Of a DNA stretch of 64,000 nucleotides, positions 13,473-28,400 are shown piece by piece; the first letter of the stretch is position 1; each line of letters begins with the position of its first letter. Source of the stretch: Sacculina carcini (lineage: Eukaryota; Arthropoda; Thecostraca; Sacculinidae); assembly GCA_916048095.2 (NCBI GenBank), contig OU696572.1, positions 427,501 to 491,500 of the forward strand, written 5' to 3'. Made by a program: the position numbers and the translations under genes. Under the pieces are notes generated by a model. It searched no databases and was not told the origin of the DNA. It saw only the letters and a program-made list of their open reading frames with translations.

Positions 13473-16400
13473 GTTCTCAGCAGGCATTCTCTGTTTCATC
13501 AAGAAATACACAAATTGTTTTCAGTGTGGGTGACTGCTAGAATTATGCACGAGTGTTCATTATTGTTGGTGATTTATTTTTCCCAAGGCTCGTTTTATGT
13601 GCAGTATTTGTTTGTGTGTGTGTTTGGCAGGCTGGAGTGTGATATGGATCATATGGCGGCCTCATCGTCAACAGTAGACGATTCTGGCGCAGATAAACAT
13701 CAACAACACGGCACCGTAACAAACAACAACAACAACAACACTCAGCCAGTGAGTAATGACGGAGATCGACAATGTCTCCATCTGACGGCAGAGAGAGATA
13801 CTACAGTCAGCGTTGATGTTTCAGCCATCACGCTTGATCGTGTCGATAAGTTGTTCAGACAACTGCTGAAACAACACCCGCGCCAGATTCGTCTCATTGT
13901 CGGCATCAAGGTGCGTCATCACTGTCTACACCGTCTGATTTCGTGTTGTCAATTGCAGTACAACAAACTGTCGAGGCAAAATAAGATGTGTTGGGTTGAA
14001 ATAAAGCGAGAAGCAAATAATTCTAATTGAATTCACAACATTTCACACACACACACACACTCCTCTCTTCTGTCTCTTCAGTAAGCCACGACAAACTCGC
14101 TTCATCAACAAACAATAAACAACATAAGACGACAGCATTTCGTGTTACCCCACAATTAAGCCTCACTCGCTCGTGTGTCTGTGTGTAGGATCAAGTGAGG
14201 TTATTGTTGCGAGGTGGAGGGGAGCCTGATGATGATGACGTCATTAATGACGTCAGTGTAGAAAGAGTCGCCACCGAGGCAGACCAGGTCTGCAGCGACT
14301 CTGTCAAACAAATGACTCAACAACTGGACAAAACCCGCCTGGCGCTCAACCAAACTCACAGTCGGCCTATTACCATATACCTGTCTGTCTGTGTGTGTGT
14401 GTCTATGAAATGTGTTGAGTCAATAATATATTCTAGGAAAATAGGCTTAACCATTTAACTTCCATTATTATATTATTTCAGCTTTCTTTTTATGAGTTTC
14501 TATTTGGGCTCTGTCGTCTGTTCTATTCTGTTTAACTTACTGTATCGATCTATTAGTGACAATATCATACTGGTGTATATGTTGCTATCACTCACCACAC
14601 AACTATACCTGAGTGTTATGACTTATGTGTGTGTGTGTGTGTGTGTGTAGGTGAGTTGAACGAGCGCACACTGCGGTGTCAGCGTCTGCAGGCCGAGGTT
14701 TATGAGATGCAACGGCGTCGCAGAGAACAGAACTGCCACCACGCTCAACAAATGCAACAAATGAGAGACAGGCTGCAACAGCTCAATGACAATTGCCAGC
14801 TGCCTCGACGATCTGACAGAGACAGACAGAAGGCAAGCACACACACATACAAACACATGTGTGTGTGTGACTGTATACATTAATTTAATATATAGCGTAA
14901 TCACAAAATTGTGCTGCTTATTCAAGTATAGTATCGCTGCGTTCACTTTCTATTAGACAAAAACGGTTGTATGTTTCCTTAACTGAGAACAGTAGTACAT
15001 ACTCTTCATGTTGATATAAATGAGTTATTTAATATAATGAGTTGTTTCATTAAGTGATATAAATGAATTATTGAGGTAGATGCGACATTTTAATGAGGAT
15101 GTATGTGCATGTAATTTTGATGCAATAAATATTCCTGTAAAGAGAAGCCTGTATGTGTGTGTGTGTGTGTTGCCAGGTTGACTGTGAGGTTGCCAGATGG
15201 GAGGAGCGGAAGCGCGTGGAGCGTGTTGTTGCTGCTCTGCGACAACAATTATCTGAGCATCAGCACAAGAGCGACTCTCTCACTAGCTCGTGCAACACGC
15301 TCAAACAAATGTTGGCGCGTGAGAAACGGGAGAATCGCATTCAGGAGCTGAAACTGCGCCACATCCAAAAACAACAACAACAACAATTACAAGGTCTTCA
15401 CATTATTATCAACATAAAAACAACAACAACAACAAGGTTTTCCAGATTATTATAAACATAAAACACATTTTATATGCATTTGCGATTATTAAAACTACTG
15501 ATAAATAAATAAATAATGCGATGAATAATGCGATAAATAAATAACTTTATTACTATATTGAGGTTTAATAATTATTTAACCTCAATATACAAATTATAAA
15601 TTGTCAATTGATCATGTTTTGCCAGAGGGCGTGTCTAAGCCTGGTAGTGGTGACGTCACGGGCGCGGCGACTGCTGATTGGTCAGGGGGCGGAGCTTCGC
15701 AGCATAATGATTCTCAAGATCAACACCAGGTGGCAGCACTGCAGCAACGCGTGCGCAGTCTTGCTCAGAAGCTGGCACGCGAAAGAACCGCTCTTCGTCA
15801 GGTCAAGGTAATTGGTTGTTTTCGGTTTTTCCGCGGTGAATGAGCTGTCAAAATGGACACAAAATGCTAATACATACACAAATATTAAAGAAGATTGTAT
15901 TATTTATATGTATATTCGTATAATTACTGTAATATTGTATGCACTGTAGTTTAATTTATCGTATGTTCGTGCAATGATTTATGTGTTTTCATTTCACTGT
16001 ACACATCTATTTATGTCATGTAGGTATGCTGATCATTGATACTGTTTGTGTGTGTACAGAAATGTTCGTCTGAGTGTGGTCAGATGCAAACAGAATTGGC
16101 AGAGTTGAGGAGCGAGACAGAGCGACTGCAAAATGACAACAAACAACTGACAGTTCTCACTGAACAATTGCGGTATCACACTGACATACTGACATACTGA
16201 CACACTGACACACACTGACACTGACACTGAACAATTGCGGTATCATACTGACACACTGACACACACTGACACTGACACACTGACATACTGACACTGACAC
16301 ACTGACATACTGACATACTGACACTGTCACATACACTGACACTGTCACTGACACTGTCACATACACTGAACAATTGCGGTATCACACTGACACACTGACA

Positions 16401-19400
16401 TACACTGACACTGACATACTGACACTGACACATACTGTCACACTGTCACATACACTGACACACACACTGACACACTATCATACACTCACACACTGACACA
16501 CACACACACACACTATCACATACACTCACACACTGACACACACACACTGGCACACTGACACACACTGTCACATACACTCACACACTCACACATACACTCA
16601 CGGACTGACACACACATTTAACGCTATATAAGTTGCACATGACTGCAAGCTGCATGCATCTTGATCATCAACAGACAGACAGACAGAGAAGAGTATGAGC
16701 ATATAAGAAGTGGAGAGAGAAGATGGATTAAGGTGAAGCTGAGTGACAATTGAGGCGTGACAGGACAGCAAACAGTGTGATGTTTATCAGTGTGTTTACT
16801 GATCTCACTCTCCTCGTCTAGTGAACCAGTCTGTCTGTATGTCTGTCTGTATGTCTGTGTTGTGTTGTCAGACAACAACTGGACGATGCCATCACTGACA
16901 AACAACAACAACAACAACAACATCAGCAGGTTGATGGCGGTATTAACACGGTGAGTGGCGGTGTAGCAGCGCAGTATACTGGAGGCGGCACTGTCGTTAT
17001 TCTGCGCAAACTGGTCGAACGACTGCGAGCCGAGAATCTGCGTCTGCGCCAGAAATTGCTGCTTTCCAGTGTGGAAACTCAGTCTCATTGTCAGGTATCA
17101 CTGACAAGCAGTATTATTGTCAGGTATCAGTAACAAGCAGTATTATTGTCAGGTATCAGTAACAAGCAGGATTATTGTCAGGTATCAGTAAAAAGCAGTA
17201 TTATTGTCAGGTATCAGTAACAAGCAGTATTATTGTCAGGTATCAGTAACAAGCAGTATTATTGTCAGGTATCAGTAACAAGCAGTATTATTGTCAGTTA
17301 TCACTGACAAGCAGTATTATTGTCAGGTATCAGTGACAAGCAGTATTATTGTCAGGTATCAGTAACAAGCAGTATTATTGTCAGGTATCAGTAACAAGCA
17401 GTATTATTGTCAGGTATCAGTAACAAGCAGTATTATTGTCAGGTATCAGTAACAAGCAGTATTATTGTCAGGTATCACTGACAGGCAGGATTATTGTCAG
17501 GTATCACTGACAGGCAGGATTATTGTCAGTGAAGTAACAAGCAGGATTATTGTCAGGTATCAGTAACAAGCAGTATTATTGTCAGGTATCAGTAACAAGC
17601 AGGATTATTGTCAGGTATCACTGACAAGCAGTATTATTGTCAGGTATCACTGACAGGCAGGATTATTGTCAGGTATCACTGACAGGCAGGATTATTGTCA
17701 GTGAAGTAACAAGCAGGATTATTGTCAGGTATCAGTAACAAGCAGTATTATTGTCAGGTATCAGTAACAAGCAGGATTATTGTCAGGTATCACTGACAAG
17801 CAGTATTATTGTCAGGTATCAGTGACAAGCAGTATTATTGTCAGGTATCAGTAACAAGCAGTATTATTGTCAGGTATCACTGACAAGCAGTATTATTGTC
17901 AGGTATCAGTAACAAGCAGTATTATTGTCAGGTATCAGTAAGAAGCAGTATTATTGTCAGGTATCAGTAACAAGCAGTATTATTGTCAGGTATCAGTAAC
18001 AAGCAGTATTATTGTCAGGTATCAGTAACAAGCAGTATTATTGTCAGGTATCAGTAACAAGCAGTATTATTGTCAGGTATCAGTAACAAGCAGTATTATT
18101 GTCAGGTATCACTGACAAGCAGGATTATTGTCAGGTATCAGTAACAAGCAGGATTATTGTCAGGTATCAGTTACAAGCAGGATTATTGTCAGGTATCAGT
18201 AACAAGCAGTATTATTGTCAGGTATCAGTAACAAGCAGGATTATTGTCAGGTATCACTGACAAGCAGGATTATTGTCAGGTATCAGTTACAAGCAGGATT
18301 ATTGTCAGTGAAGTAACAAGCAGTATTATTGTCAGGTATCAGTAACAAGCAGTATTATTGTCAGTGAAGTAACAAGCAGGATTATTGTCAGGTATCAGTA
18401 ACAAGCAGGATTATTGTCAGTGAAGTAACAAGCAGTATTATTGTCAGGTATCAGTAACAAGCAGTATTATTGTCAGGTATCAGTAAGAAGCAGTATTATT
18501 GTCAGGTATCACTGACAAGCAGGATTATTGTCAGGTATCAGTGACAAGCAGTATTATTGTCAGGTATCAGTAACAAGCAGTATTATTGTCAGTGAAGTAA
18601 CAAGCAGGATTATTGTCAGGTATCAGTAACAAGCAGGATTATTGTCAGGTATCAGTAACAAGCAGGATTATTGTCAGTGAAGTAACAAGCAGGATTATTG
18701 TCAGGTATCAGTGACAGGCAGGATTATTGTCAGGTATCAGTTACAAGCAGTATTATTGTCAGGTATCAGTGACAAGCAGTATTATTGTCAGGTATCAGTA
18801 ACAAGCAGTATTATTGTCAGGTATCACTGACAAGCAGGATTATTGTCAGGTATCAGTAACAAGCAGGATTATTGTCAGGTATCAGTAACAGGCAGGATTA
18901 TTGTCAGGTATCAGTTACAAGCAGTATTATTGTCAGGTATCAGTAAGAAGCAGTATTATTGTCAGGTATCAGTAACAAGCAGTAATATTGTCAGGTATCA
19001 CTGACAAGCAGGATTATTGTCAGTGAAGTAACAAGCAGGATTATTGTCAGGTATCAGTAACAAGCAGGATTATTGTCAGGTATCACTGACAAGCAGTATT
19101 ATTGTCAGGTATCAGTGACAAGCAGTATTATTGTCAGGTATCAGTAACAAGCAGTATTATTGTCAGGTATCGCTGACAAGCAGGATTATTGTCAGGTATC
19201 AGTAACAAGCAGTATTATTGTCAGGTATCGCTGACAAGCAGGATTATTGTCAGGTATCAGTAACAAGCAGGATTATTGTCAGGTATCAGTTACAAGCAGG
19301 ATTATTGTCAGTGAAGTAACAAGCAGTATTATTGTCAGGTATCAGTAACAAGCAGTATTATTGTCAGTGAAGTAACAAGCAGGATTATTGTCAGGTATCA

Positions 19401-22400
19401 GTAACAAGCAGGATTATTGTCAGTGAAGTAACAAGCAGTATTATTGTCAGGTATCAGTAACAAGCAGTATTATTGTCAGGTATCACTGACAAGCAGTATT
19501 ATTGTCAGGTATCAGTAACAAGCAGTATTATTGTCAGGTATCAGTAACAAGCAGGATTATTGTCAGTGAAGTAACAAGCAGTATTATTGTCAGGTATCAG
19601 TAACAAGCAGTATTATTGTCAGTGAAGTAACAAGCAGGATTATTGTCAGGTATCAGTAACAAGCAGTATTATTGTCAGTGAAGTAACAAGCAGTATTATT
19701 GTCAGGTATCAGTAACAAGCAGTATTATTGTCAGGTATCACTGACAAGCAGTATTATTGTCAGGTATCAGTAACAAGCAGGATTATTGTCAGGTATCAGT
19801 TACAAGCAGTATTATTGTCAGGTATCAATAACAAGCAGGATTATTGTCAGGTATCAGTAACAAGCAGTATTATTGTCAGGTATCAGTAACAAGTAGGATT
19901 ATTGTCAGGTATCAGTAACAAGCAGGATTATTGTCAGGTATCAGTAACAAGCAGGATTATTGTCAGGTATCAGTAACAAGCAGGATTATTGTCAGGTATC
20001 AGTAACAAGCAGTATTATTGTCAGGTATCACTGACAAGCAGTATTATTGTCAGGTATCAGTAACAAGCAGTATTATTGTCAGGTATCAGTTACAAGCAGG
20101 ATTATTGTCAGGTATCAGTAACAAGCAGTATTATTGTCAGGTATCAGTAACAAGCAGTATTATTGTCAGGTATCAGTAACAAGCAGGATTATTGTCAGGT
20201 ATCAGTAACAAGCAGGATTATAGTCAGGTATCAGTAACAAGCAGGATTATTGTCAGTTATCAGTAACAAGCAGGATTATTGTCAGGTATCAGTAACAAGC
20301 AGTATTATTGTCAGTGAAGTAACAAGCAGTATTATTGTCAGGTATCAGTAACAAGCAGTATTATTGTCAGGTATCAGTAACAAGCAGTATTATTGTCAGG
20401 TATCAGTAACAAGCAGGATTATTGTCAGGTATCAGTAACAAGCAGGATTATTGTCAGTGAAGTAACAAGCAGGATTATTGTCAGGTATCAGTAACAAGCA
20501 GGATTATTGTCAGTGAAGTAACAAGCAGTATTATTGTCAGGTATCAGTAACAAGCAGTATTATTGTCAGGTATCAGTAACAAGCAGTATTATTGTCAGTT
20601 ATCAGTAACAAGCAGGATTATTGTCAGGTATCAGTAACAAGCAGGATTATTGTCAGGTATCACTGACAAGCAGGATTATTGTCAGGTATCAGTTACAAGC
20701 AGTATTATTGTCAGGTATCAGTAACAAGCAGGATTATTGTCAGGTATCAGTAACAAGCAGTATTATTGTCAGGTATCAGTAACAAGCAGTATTATTGTCA
20801 GGTATTAGTAACAAGCAGTATTATTGTCAGGTATCAGTAACAAGCAGTATTATTGTCAGTTATCAGTAACAAGCAGGATTATTGTCAGGTATCACTGACA
20901 AGCAGTATTATTGTCAGTGAAGTAACAAGCAGGATTATTGTCAGGTATCAGTAAGAAGCAGTATTATTGTCAGGTATCAGTAACAAGCAGGATTATTGTC
21001 AGGTATCAGTAACAAGCAGGATTATTGTCAGGTATCAGTAACAGGCAGTATTATTGTCAGGTATCAGTAACAAGCAGTAATATTGTCAGGTATCACTGAC
21101 AAGCAGTATTATTGTCAGTGAAGTAACAAGCAGGATTATTGTCAGGTATGAGTAAGAAGCAGTATTATTGTCAGGTATCAGTAACAAGCAGGATTATTGT
21201 CAGGTATCACTGACAAGCAGTATTATTGTCAGTGAAGTAACAAGCAGGATTATTGTCAGGTATCAGTAAGAAGCAGTATTATTGTCAGGTATCAGTAACA
21301 AGCAGTATTATTGTCAGGTATCAGTAACAAGCAGTATTATTGTCAGGTATCAGTAACAAGCAGGATTATTGTCAGTGAAGTAACAAGCAGTATTATTGTC
21401 AGGTATCAGTGACAAGCAGGATTATTGTCAGGTATCAGTAAGAAGCAGTATTATTGTCAGGTATCAGTAACAAGCAGTATTATTGTCAGGTATCAGTAAC
21501 AAGCAGGATTATTGTCAGGTATCACTGACAAGCAGTATTATTGTCAGGTATCAGTAACAAGCAGTATTATTGTCAGGTATCAGTAACAAGCAGTATTATT
21601 GTCAGGTATCAGTAACAAGCAGGATTATTGTCAGGTATCAGTAACAAGCAGTATTATTGTCAGGTATCACTGACAAGCAGGATTATTGTCAGTGAAGTAA
21701 CAAGCAGTATTATTGTCAGGTATCAGTAACAAGCAGGATTATTGTCAGGTATCAGTAACAAGCAGGATTATTGTCAGGTATCAGTAACAAGCAGGATTAT
21801 TGTCAGTGAAGTAACAAGCAGTATTATTGTCAGGTATCAGTAACAAGCAGTATTATTGTCAGGTATCACTGACAAGCAGGATTATTGTCAGTGAAGTAAC
21901 AAGCAGTATTATTGTCAGGTATTAGTAACAAGCAGGATTATTGTCAGGTATCAGTAACAAGCAGGATTATTGTCAGGTATCAGTAACAAGCAGGATTATT
22001 GTCAGTGAAGTAACAAGCAGTATTATTGTCAGTGAAGTAACAAGCAGTATTATTGTCAGGTATCAGTAACAAGCAGGATTATTGTCAGGTATCAGTAACA
22101 AGCAGTATTATTGTCAGTGAAGTAACAAGCAGTATTATTGTCAGGTATCAGTAACAAGCAGTATTATTGTCAGGTATCAGTAACAAGCAGTATTATTGTC
22201 AGTGAAGTAACAAGCAGGATTATTGTCAGGTATCAGTAACAAGCAGGATTATTGTCAGTGAAGTAACAAGCAGTATTATTGTCAGGTATCAGTAACAAGC
22301 AGGATTATTGTCAGGTATCACTGACAAGCAGTATTATTGTCAGGTATCAGTGACAAGCAGTATTATTGTCAGGTATCAGTAACAAGCAGTATTATTGTCA

Positions 22401-25400
22401 GGTATCACTGACAAGCAGTATTATTGTCAGGTATCAGTTACAAGCAGTATTATTGTCAGGTATCAGTAACAAGCAGTATTATTGTCAGGTATCAGTAACA
22501 AGCAGTATTATTGTCAGGTATCAGTAACAAGCAGTATTATTGTCAGGTATCACTGACAAGCAGGATTATTGTCAGGTATCAGTAACAAGCAGGATTATTG
22601 TCAGGTATCAGTTACAAGCAGGATTATTGTCAGGTATCAGTAACAAGTAGGATTATTGTCAGGTATCAGTAAGAAGCAGTATTATTGTCAGTGAAGTTAC
22701 AAGCAGGATTATTGTCAGGTATCAGTAACAGGCAGGATTATTGTCAGTGAAGTAACAAGCAGGATTATTGTCAGGTATCAGTAACAAGCAGTATTATTGT
22801 CAGGTATCAGTAACAAGCAGTATTATTGTCAGGTATCAGTTACAAGCAGGATTATTGTCAGGTATCACTGACAAGCAGTATTATTGTCAGGTATCAGTAA
22901 CAAGCAGTATTATTGTCAGTGAAGTAAGAAGCAGTATTATTGTCAGGTATCAGTAACAAGCAGGATTATTGTCAGGTATCAGTAACAAGCAGTATTATTG
23001 TCAGTGAAGTGACAAGCAGTATTATTGTCAGGTATCAGTAACAAGCAGTATTATTGTCAGTTATCAGTAACAAGCAGGATTATTGTCAGGTATCACTGAC
23101 AAGCAGTATTATTGTCAGGTATCAGTAACAAGCAGTATTATTGTCAGGTATCAGTAACAAGCAGTATTATTGTCAGGTATCAGTAACAAGCAGGATTATT
23201 GTCAGGTATCAGTAACAAGCAGGATTATTGTCAGTTATCAGTTACAAGCAGTATTATTGTCAGGTATCACTGACAAGCAGGATTATTGTCAGGTATCAGT
23301 AACAAGCAGTATTATTGTCAGGTATCACTGACAAGCAGTATTATTGTCAGGTATCAGTAACAAGCAGTATTATTGTCAGGTATCAGTAACAAGCAGTATT
23401 ATTGTCAGGTATCACTGACAAGCAGTATTATTGTCAGGTATCAGTAACAAGCAGTATAATTGTCAGTGAAGTAAGAAGCAGTATTATTGTCAGGTATCAG
23501 TGACAAGCAGTATTATTGTCAGGTATCAGTAAGAAGCAGTATTATTGTCAGGTATCACTGACAAGCAGGATTATTGTCAGGTATCAGTAACAAGCAGTAT
23601 TATTGTCAGGTATCACTGACAAGCAGTATTATTGTCAGGTATCAGTGACAAGCAGTATTATTGTCAGGTATCAGTAACAAGCAGTATTATTGTCAGGTAT
23701 CAGTAACAAGCAGTATTATTGTCAGGTATCACTGACAAGCAGGATTATTGTCAGATATCAGTAACAAGCAGGATTATTGTCAGGTATCAGTTACAAGCAG
23801 GATTATTGTCAGGTATCAGTAACAAGCAGTATTATTGTCAGGTATCAGTAACAAGCAGGATTATTGTCAGGTATCAGTTACAAGCAGTATTATTGTCAGG
23901 TATCAGTAACAAGCAGTATTATTGTCAGGTATCAGTAACAAGCAGTATTATTGTCAGGTATCACTGACAAGCAGGATTATTGTCAGGTATCAGTAACAAG
24001 CAGGATTATTGTCAGGTATCAGTTACAAGCAGGATTATTGTCAGGTATCAGTAACAAGCAGTATTATTGTCAGGTATCAGTAACAAGCAGGATTATTGTC
24101 AGTTATCAGTAACAAGTAGGATTATTGTCAGGTATCAGTAAGAAGCAGTATTATTGTCAGTGAAGTTACAAGCAGGATTATTGTCAGGTATCAGTAACAG
24201 GCAGGATTATTGTCAGTGAAGTAACAAGCAGGATTATTGTCAGGTATCAGTAACAAGCAGGATTATTGTCAGGTATCAGTTACAAGCAGGATTATTGTCA
24301 GGTATCAGTAACAAGCAGTATTATTGTCAGGTATCAGTAACAAGCAGGATTATTGTCAGTTATCAGTAACAAGTAGGATTATTGTCAGGTATCACTGACA
24401 AGCAGTATTATTGTCAGGTATCAGTAACAAGCAGTATTATTGTCAGTGAAGTAACAAGCAGTATTATTGTCAGTGAAGTAACAAGCAGTATTATTGTCAG
24501 GTATCAGTAACAAGCAGGATTATTGTCAGTTATCAGTAACAAGTAGGATTATTGTCAGGTATCACTGACAAGCAGTATTATTGTCAGGTATCAGTAAGAA
24601 GCAGTATTATTGTCAGTGAAGTAACAAGCAGTATTATTGTCAGTGAAGTAACAAGCAGTATTATTATCAGGTATCAGTAACAAGCAGTATTATTGTCAGT
24701 GAAGTAACAAGCAGTATTATTGTCAGGTATCAGTGACAAGCAGGATTATTGTCAGGTATCAGTAACAAGCAGTATTATTGTCAGGTATCAGTAACAAGCA
24801 GGATTATTGTCAGGTATCACTGACAAGCAGTATTATTGTCAGGTATCAGTAACAAGCAGGATTATTGTCAGTGAAGTAACAAGCAGTATTATTGTCAGGT
24901 ATTAGTAACAAGCAGGATTATTGTCAGGTATCAGTAACAAGCAGTATTATTGTCAGGTATCAGTAACAAGCAGTATTATTGTCAGGTATCAGTAACAAGC
25001 AGGATTATTGTCAGGTATCAGTAACAAGCAGGATTATTGTCAGGTATCACTGACAAGCAGGATTATTGTCAGTGAAGTAAGAAGCAGTATTATTGTCAGG
25101 TATCAGTAACAAGCAGTATTATTGTCAGTGAAGTAACAAGCAGGATTATTGTCAGGTATCAGTGACAAGCAGTATCATTGTCAGTGAAGTAACAAGCAGG
25201 ATTATTGTCAGGTATCAGTAACAAGCAGTATTATTGTCAGGTATCAGTGACAAGCAGTATTATTGTCAGGTATCACTGACAAGCAGGATTATTGTCAGTG
25301 AAGTAACAAGCAGGATTATTGTCAGGTATCAGTAACAAGCAGTATCATTGTCAGTGAAGTAACAAGCAGGATTATTGTCAGGTATCAGTAACAAGCAGTA

Positions 25401-28400
25401 TTATTGTCAGGTATCACTGACAAGCAGGATTATTGTCAGGTATCAGTAACAAGCAGGATTTTTGTCAGGTATCACTGACAAGCAGGATTATTGTCAGGTA
25501 TCAGTAACAAGCAGTATTATTGTCAGGTATCACTGACAAGCAGGATTTTTGTCAGTTATCAGTGACAAGCAGTATTATTGTCAGGTATCACTGACAAGCA
25601 GGATTATTGTCAGGTATCAGTAACAAGCAGGATTATTGTCAGGTATCAGTTACAGCAGGATTATTGTCAGGTATCAGTAACAAGCAGTATTATTGTCAGG
25701 TATCAGTAACAAGCAGGATTATTGTCAGGTATCAGTAACAAGCAGGATTATTGTCAGGTATCACTGACAAGCAGGATTATTGTCAGGTATCAGTAACAAG
25801 TAGGATTATTGTCAGGTATCAGTAACAAGTAGGATTATTGTCAGGTATCAGTAAGCAGCAGTATTATTGTCAGTGAAGTTACAAGCAGGATTATTGTCAG
25901 GTATCAGTAACAGGCAGGATTATTGTCAGTGAAGTAACAAGCAGGATTATTGTCAGGTATCAGTAACAAGCAGGATTATTGTCAGGTATCAGTAACAAGC
26001 AGTATTATTGTCAGGTATCAGTAACAAGCAGTATTATTGTCAGGTATCAGTAAGAAGCAGTATTATTGTCAGGTATCACTGACAAGCAGTATTATTGTCA
26101 GGTATCAGTAACAAGCAGTATTATTGTCAGGTATCAGTAACAAGCAGTATTATTTTCAGGTATCACTGACAAGCAGTATTATTGTCAGGTATCAGTAACA
26201 AGCAGTATAATTGTCAGTGAAGTAACAAGCAGGATTATTGTCAGGTATCAGTAACAAGCAGTATTATTGTCAGGTATCACTGACAAGCAGGATTATTGTC
26301 AGGTATCAGTAACAAGCAGGATTATTGTCAGGTATCAGTTACAAGCAGGATTATTGTCAGGTATCAGTAACAAGCAGTATTATTGTCAGGTATCAGTAAC
26401 AAGCAGGATTATTGTCAGTTATCAGTAACAAGTAGGATTATTGTCAGGTATCAGTAAGAAGCAGTATTATTGTCAGTGAAGTAACAAGCAGTATTATTGT
26501 CAGTGAAGTAACAAGCAGTATTATTATCAGGTATCAGTAACAAGCAGTATTATTGTCAGTGAAGTAACAAGCAGTATTATTGTCAGGTATCAGTAACAAG
26601 CAGGATTATTGTCAGGTATCAGTAACAAGCAGGATTATTGTCAGGTATCACTGACAAGCAGGATTATTGTCAGGTATCAGTAACAAGTAGGATTATTGTC
26701 AGGTATCAGTAACAAGTAGGATTATTGTCAGGTATCAGTAAGCAGCAGTATTATTGTCAGTGAAGTTACAAGCAGGATTATTGTCAGGTATCAGTAACAG
26801 GCAGGATTATTGTCAGTGAAGTAACAAGCAGGATTATTGTCAGGTATCAGTAACAAGCAGGATTATTGTCAGGTATCAGTAACAAGCAGTATTATTGTCA
26901 GGTATCAGTAACAAGCAGTATTATTGTCAGGTATCAGTAAGAAGCAGTATTATTGTCAGGTATCACTGACAAGCAGTATTATTGTCAGGTATCAGTTACA
27001 AGCAGGATTATTGTCAGGTATCAGTAACAAGCAGTATTATTGTCAGGTATCAGTAACAAGCAGGATTATTGTCAGGTATCAGTTACAAGCAGTATTATTG
27101 TCAGGTATCAGTAACAAGCAGTATTATTGTCAGGTATCAGTAACAAGCAGTATTATTGTCAGGTATCACTGACAAGCAGGATTATTGTCAGGTATCAGTA
27201 ACAAGCAGGATTATTGTCAGGTATCAGTTACAAGCAGGATTATTGTCAGGTATCAGTAACAAGCAGTATTATTGTCAGGTATCAGTAACAAGCAGGATTA
27301 TTGTCAGTTATCAGTAACAAGTAGGATTATTGTCAGGTATCAGTAAGAAGCAGTATTATTGTCAGTGAAGTAACAAGCAGTATTATTGTCAGTGAAGTAA
27401 CAAGCAGTATTATTATCAGGTATCAGTAACAAGCAGTATTATTGTCAGTGAAGTAACAAGCAGTATTATTGTCAGGTATCAGTAACAAGCAGGATTATTG
27501 TCAGGTATCAGTAACAAGCAGTATTATTGTCAGGTATCAGTAACAAGCAGGATTATTGTCAGGTATCACTGACAAGCAGTATTATTGTCAGGTATCAGTA
27601 ACAAGCAGGATTATTGTCAGTGAAGTAACAAGCAGTATTATTGTCAGGTATCAGTAACAAGCAGTATTATTGTCAGGTATCAGTAAGAAGCAGGATTATT
27701 GTCAGGTATCAGTAACAGGCAGTATTATTGTCAGGTATCACTGACAAGCAGGATTATTGTCAGGTATCAGTAACAAGCAGTATAATTGTCAGTGAAGTAA
27801 GAAGCAGTATTATTGTCAGGTATCAGTAACAAGCAGTATTATTGTCAGGTATGAGTAACAAGCAGTATTATTGTCAGGTATCACTGACAAGCAGTATTAT
27901 TGTCAGGTATCAGTAACAAGCAGTATTATTGTCAGGTATCAGTAACAAGCAGGATTATTGTCAGGTATCAGTAACAAGCAGGATTATTGTCAGGTATCAG
28001 TAACAAGCAGGATTATTGTCAGGTATCACTGACAAGCAGTATTATTGTCAGTGAAGTAACAAGCAGGATTATTGTCAGGTATCAGTAAGAAGCAGTATTA
28101 TTGTCAGGTATCAGTAACAAGCAGGATTATTGTCAGGTATCACTGACAAGCAGTATTATTGTCAGTGAAGTAACAAGCAGGATTATTGTCAGGTATCAGT
28201 AAGAAGCAGTATTATTGTCAGGTATCAGTAACAAGCAGTATTATTGTCAGGTATCAGTAACAAGCAGTATTATTGTCAGGTATCAGTAACAAGCAGGATT
28301 ATTGTCAGTGAAGTAACAAGCAGTATTATTGTCAGGTATCAGTGACAAGCAGGATTATTGTCAGGTATCAGTAACAAGCAGTATTATTGTCAGGTATCAC

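Noticed and set aside
16949..16967. Strong donor-like GTGAGT and acceptor-like GTAGCAG inside CEP290 exon 15
   Set aside because: The implied intron would be 19 nt, too short, and the frame is open through it.
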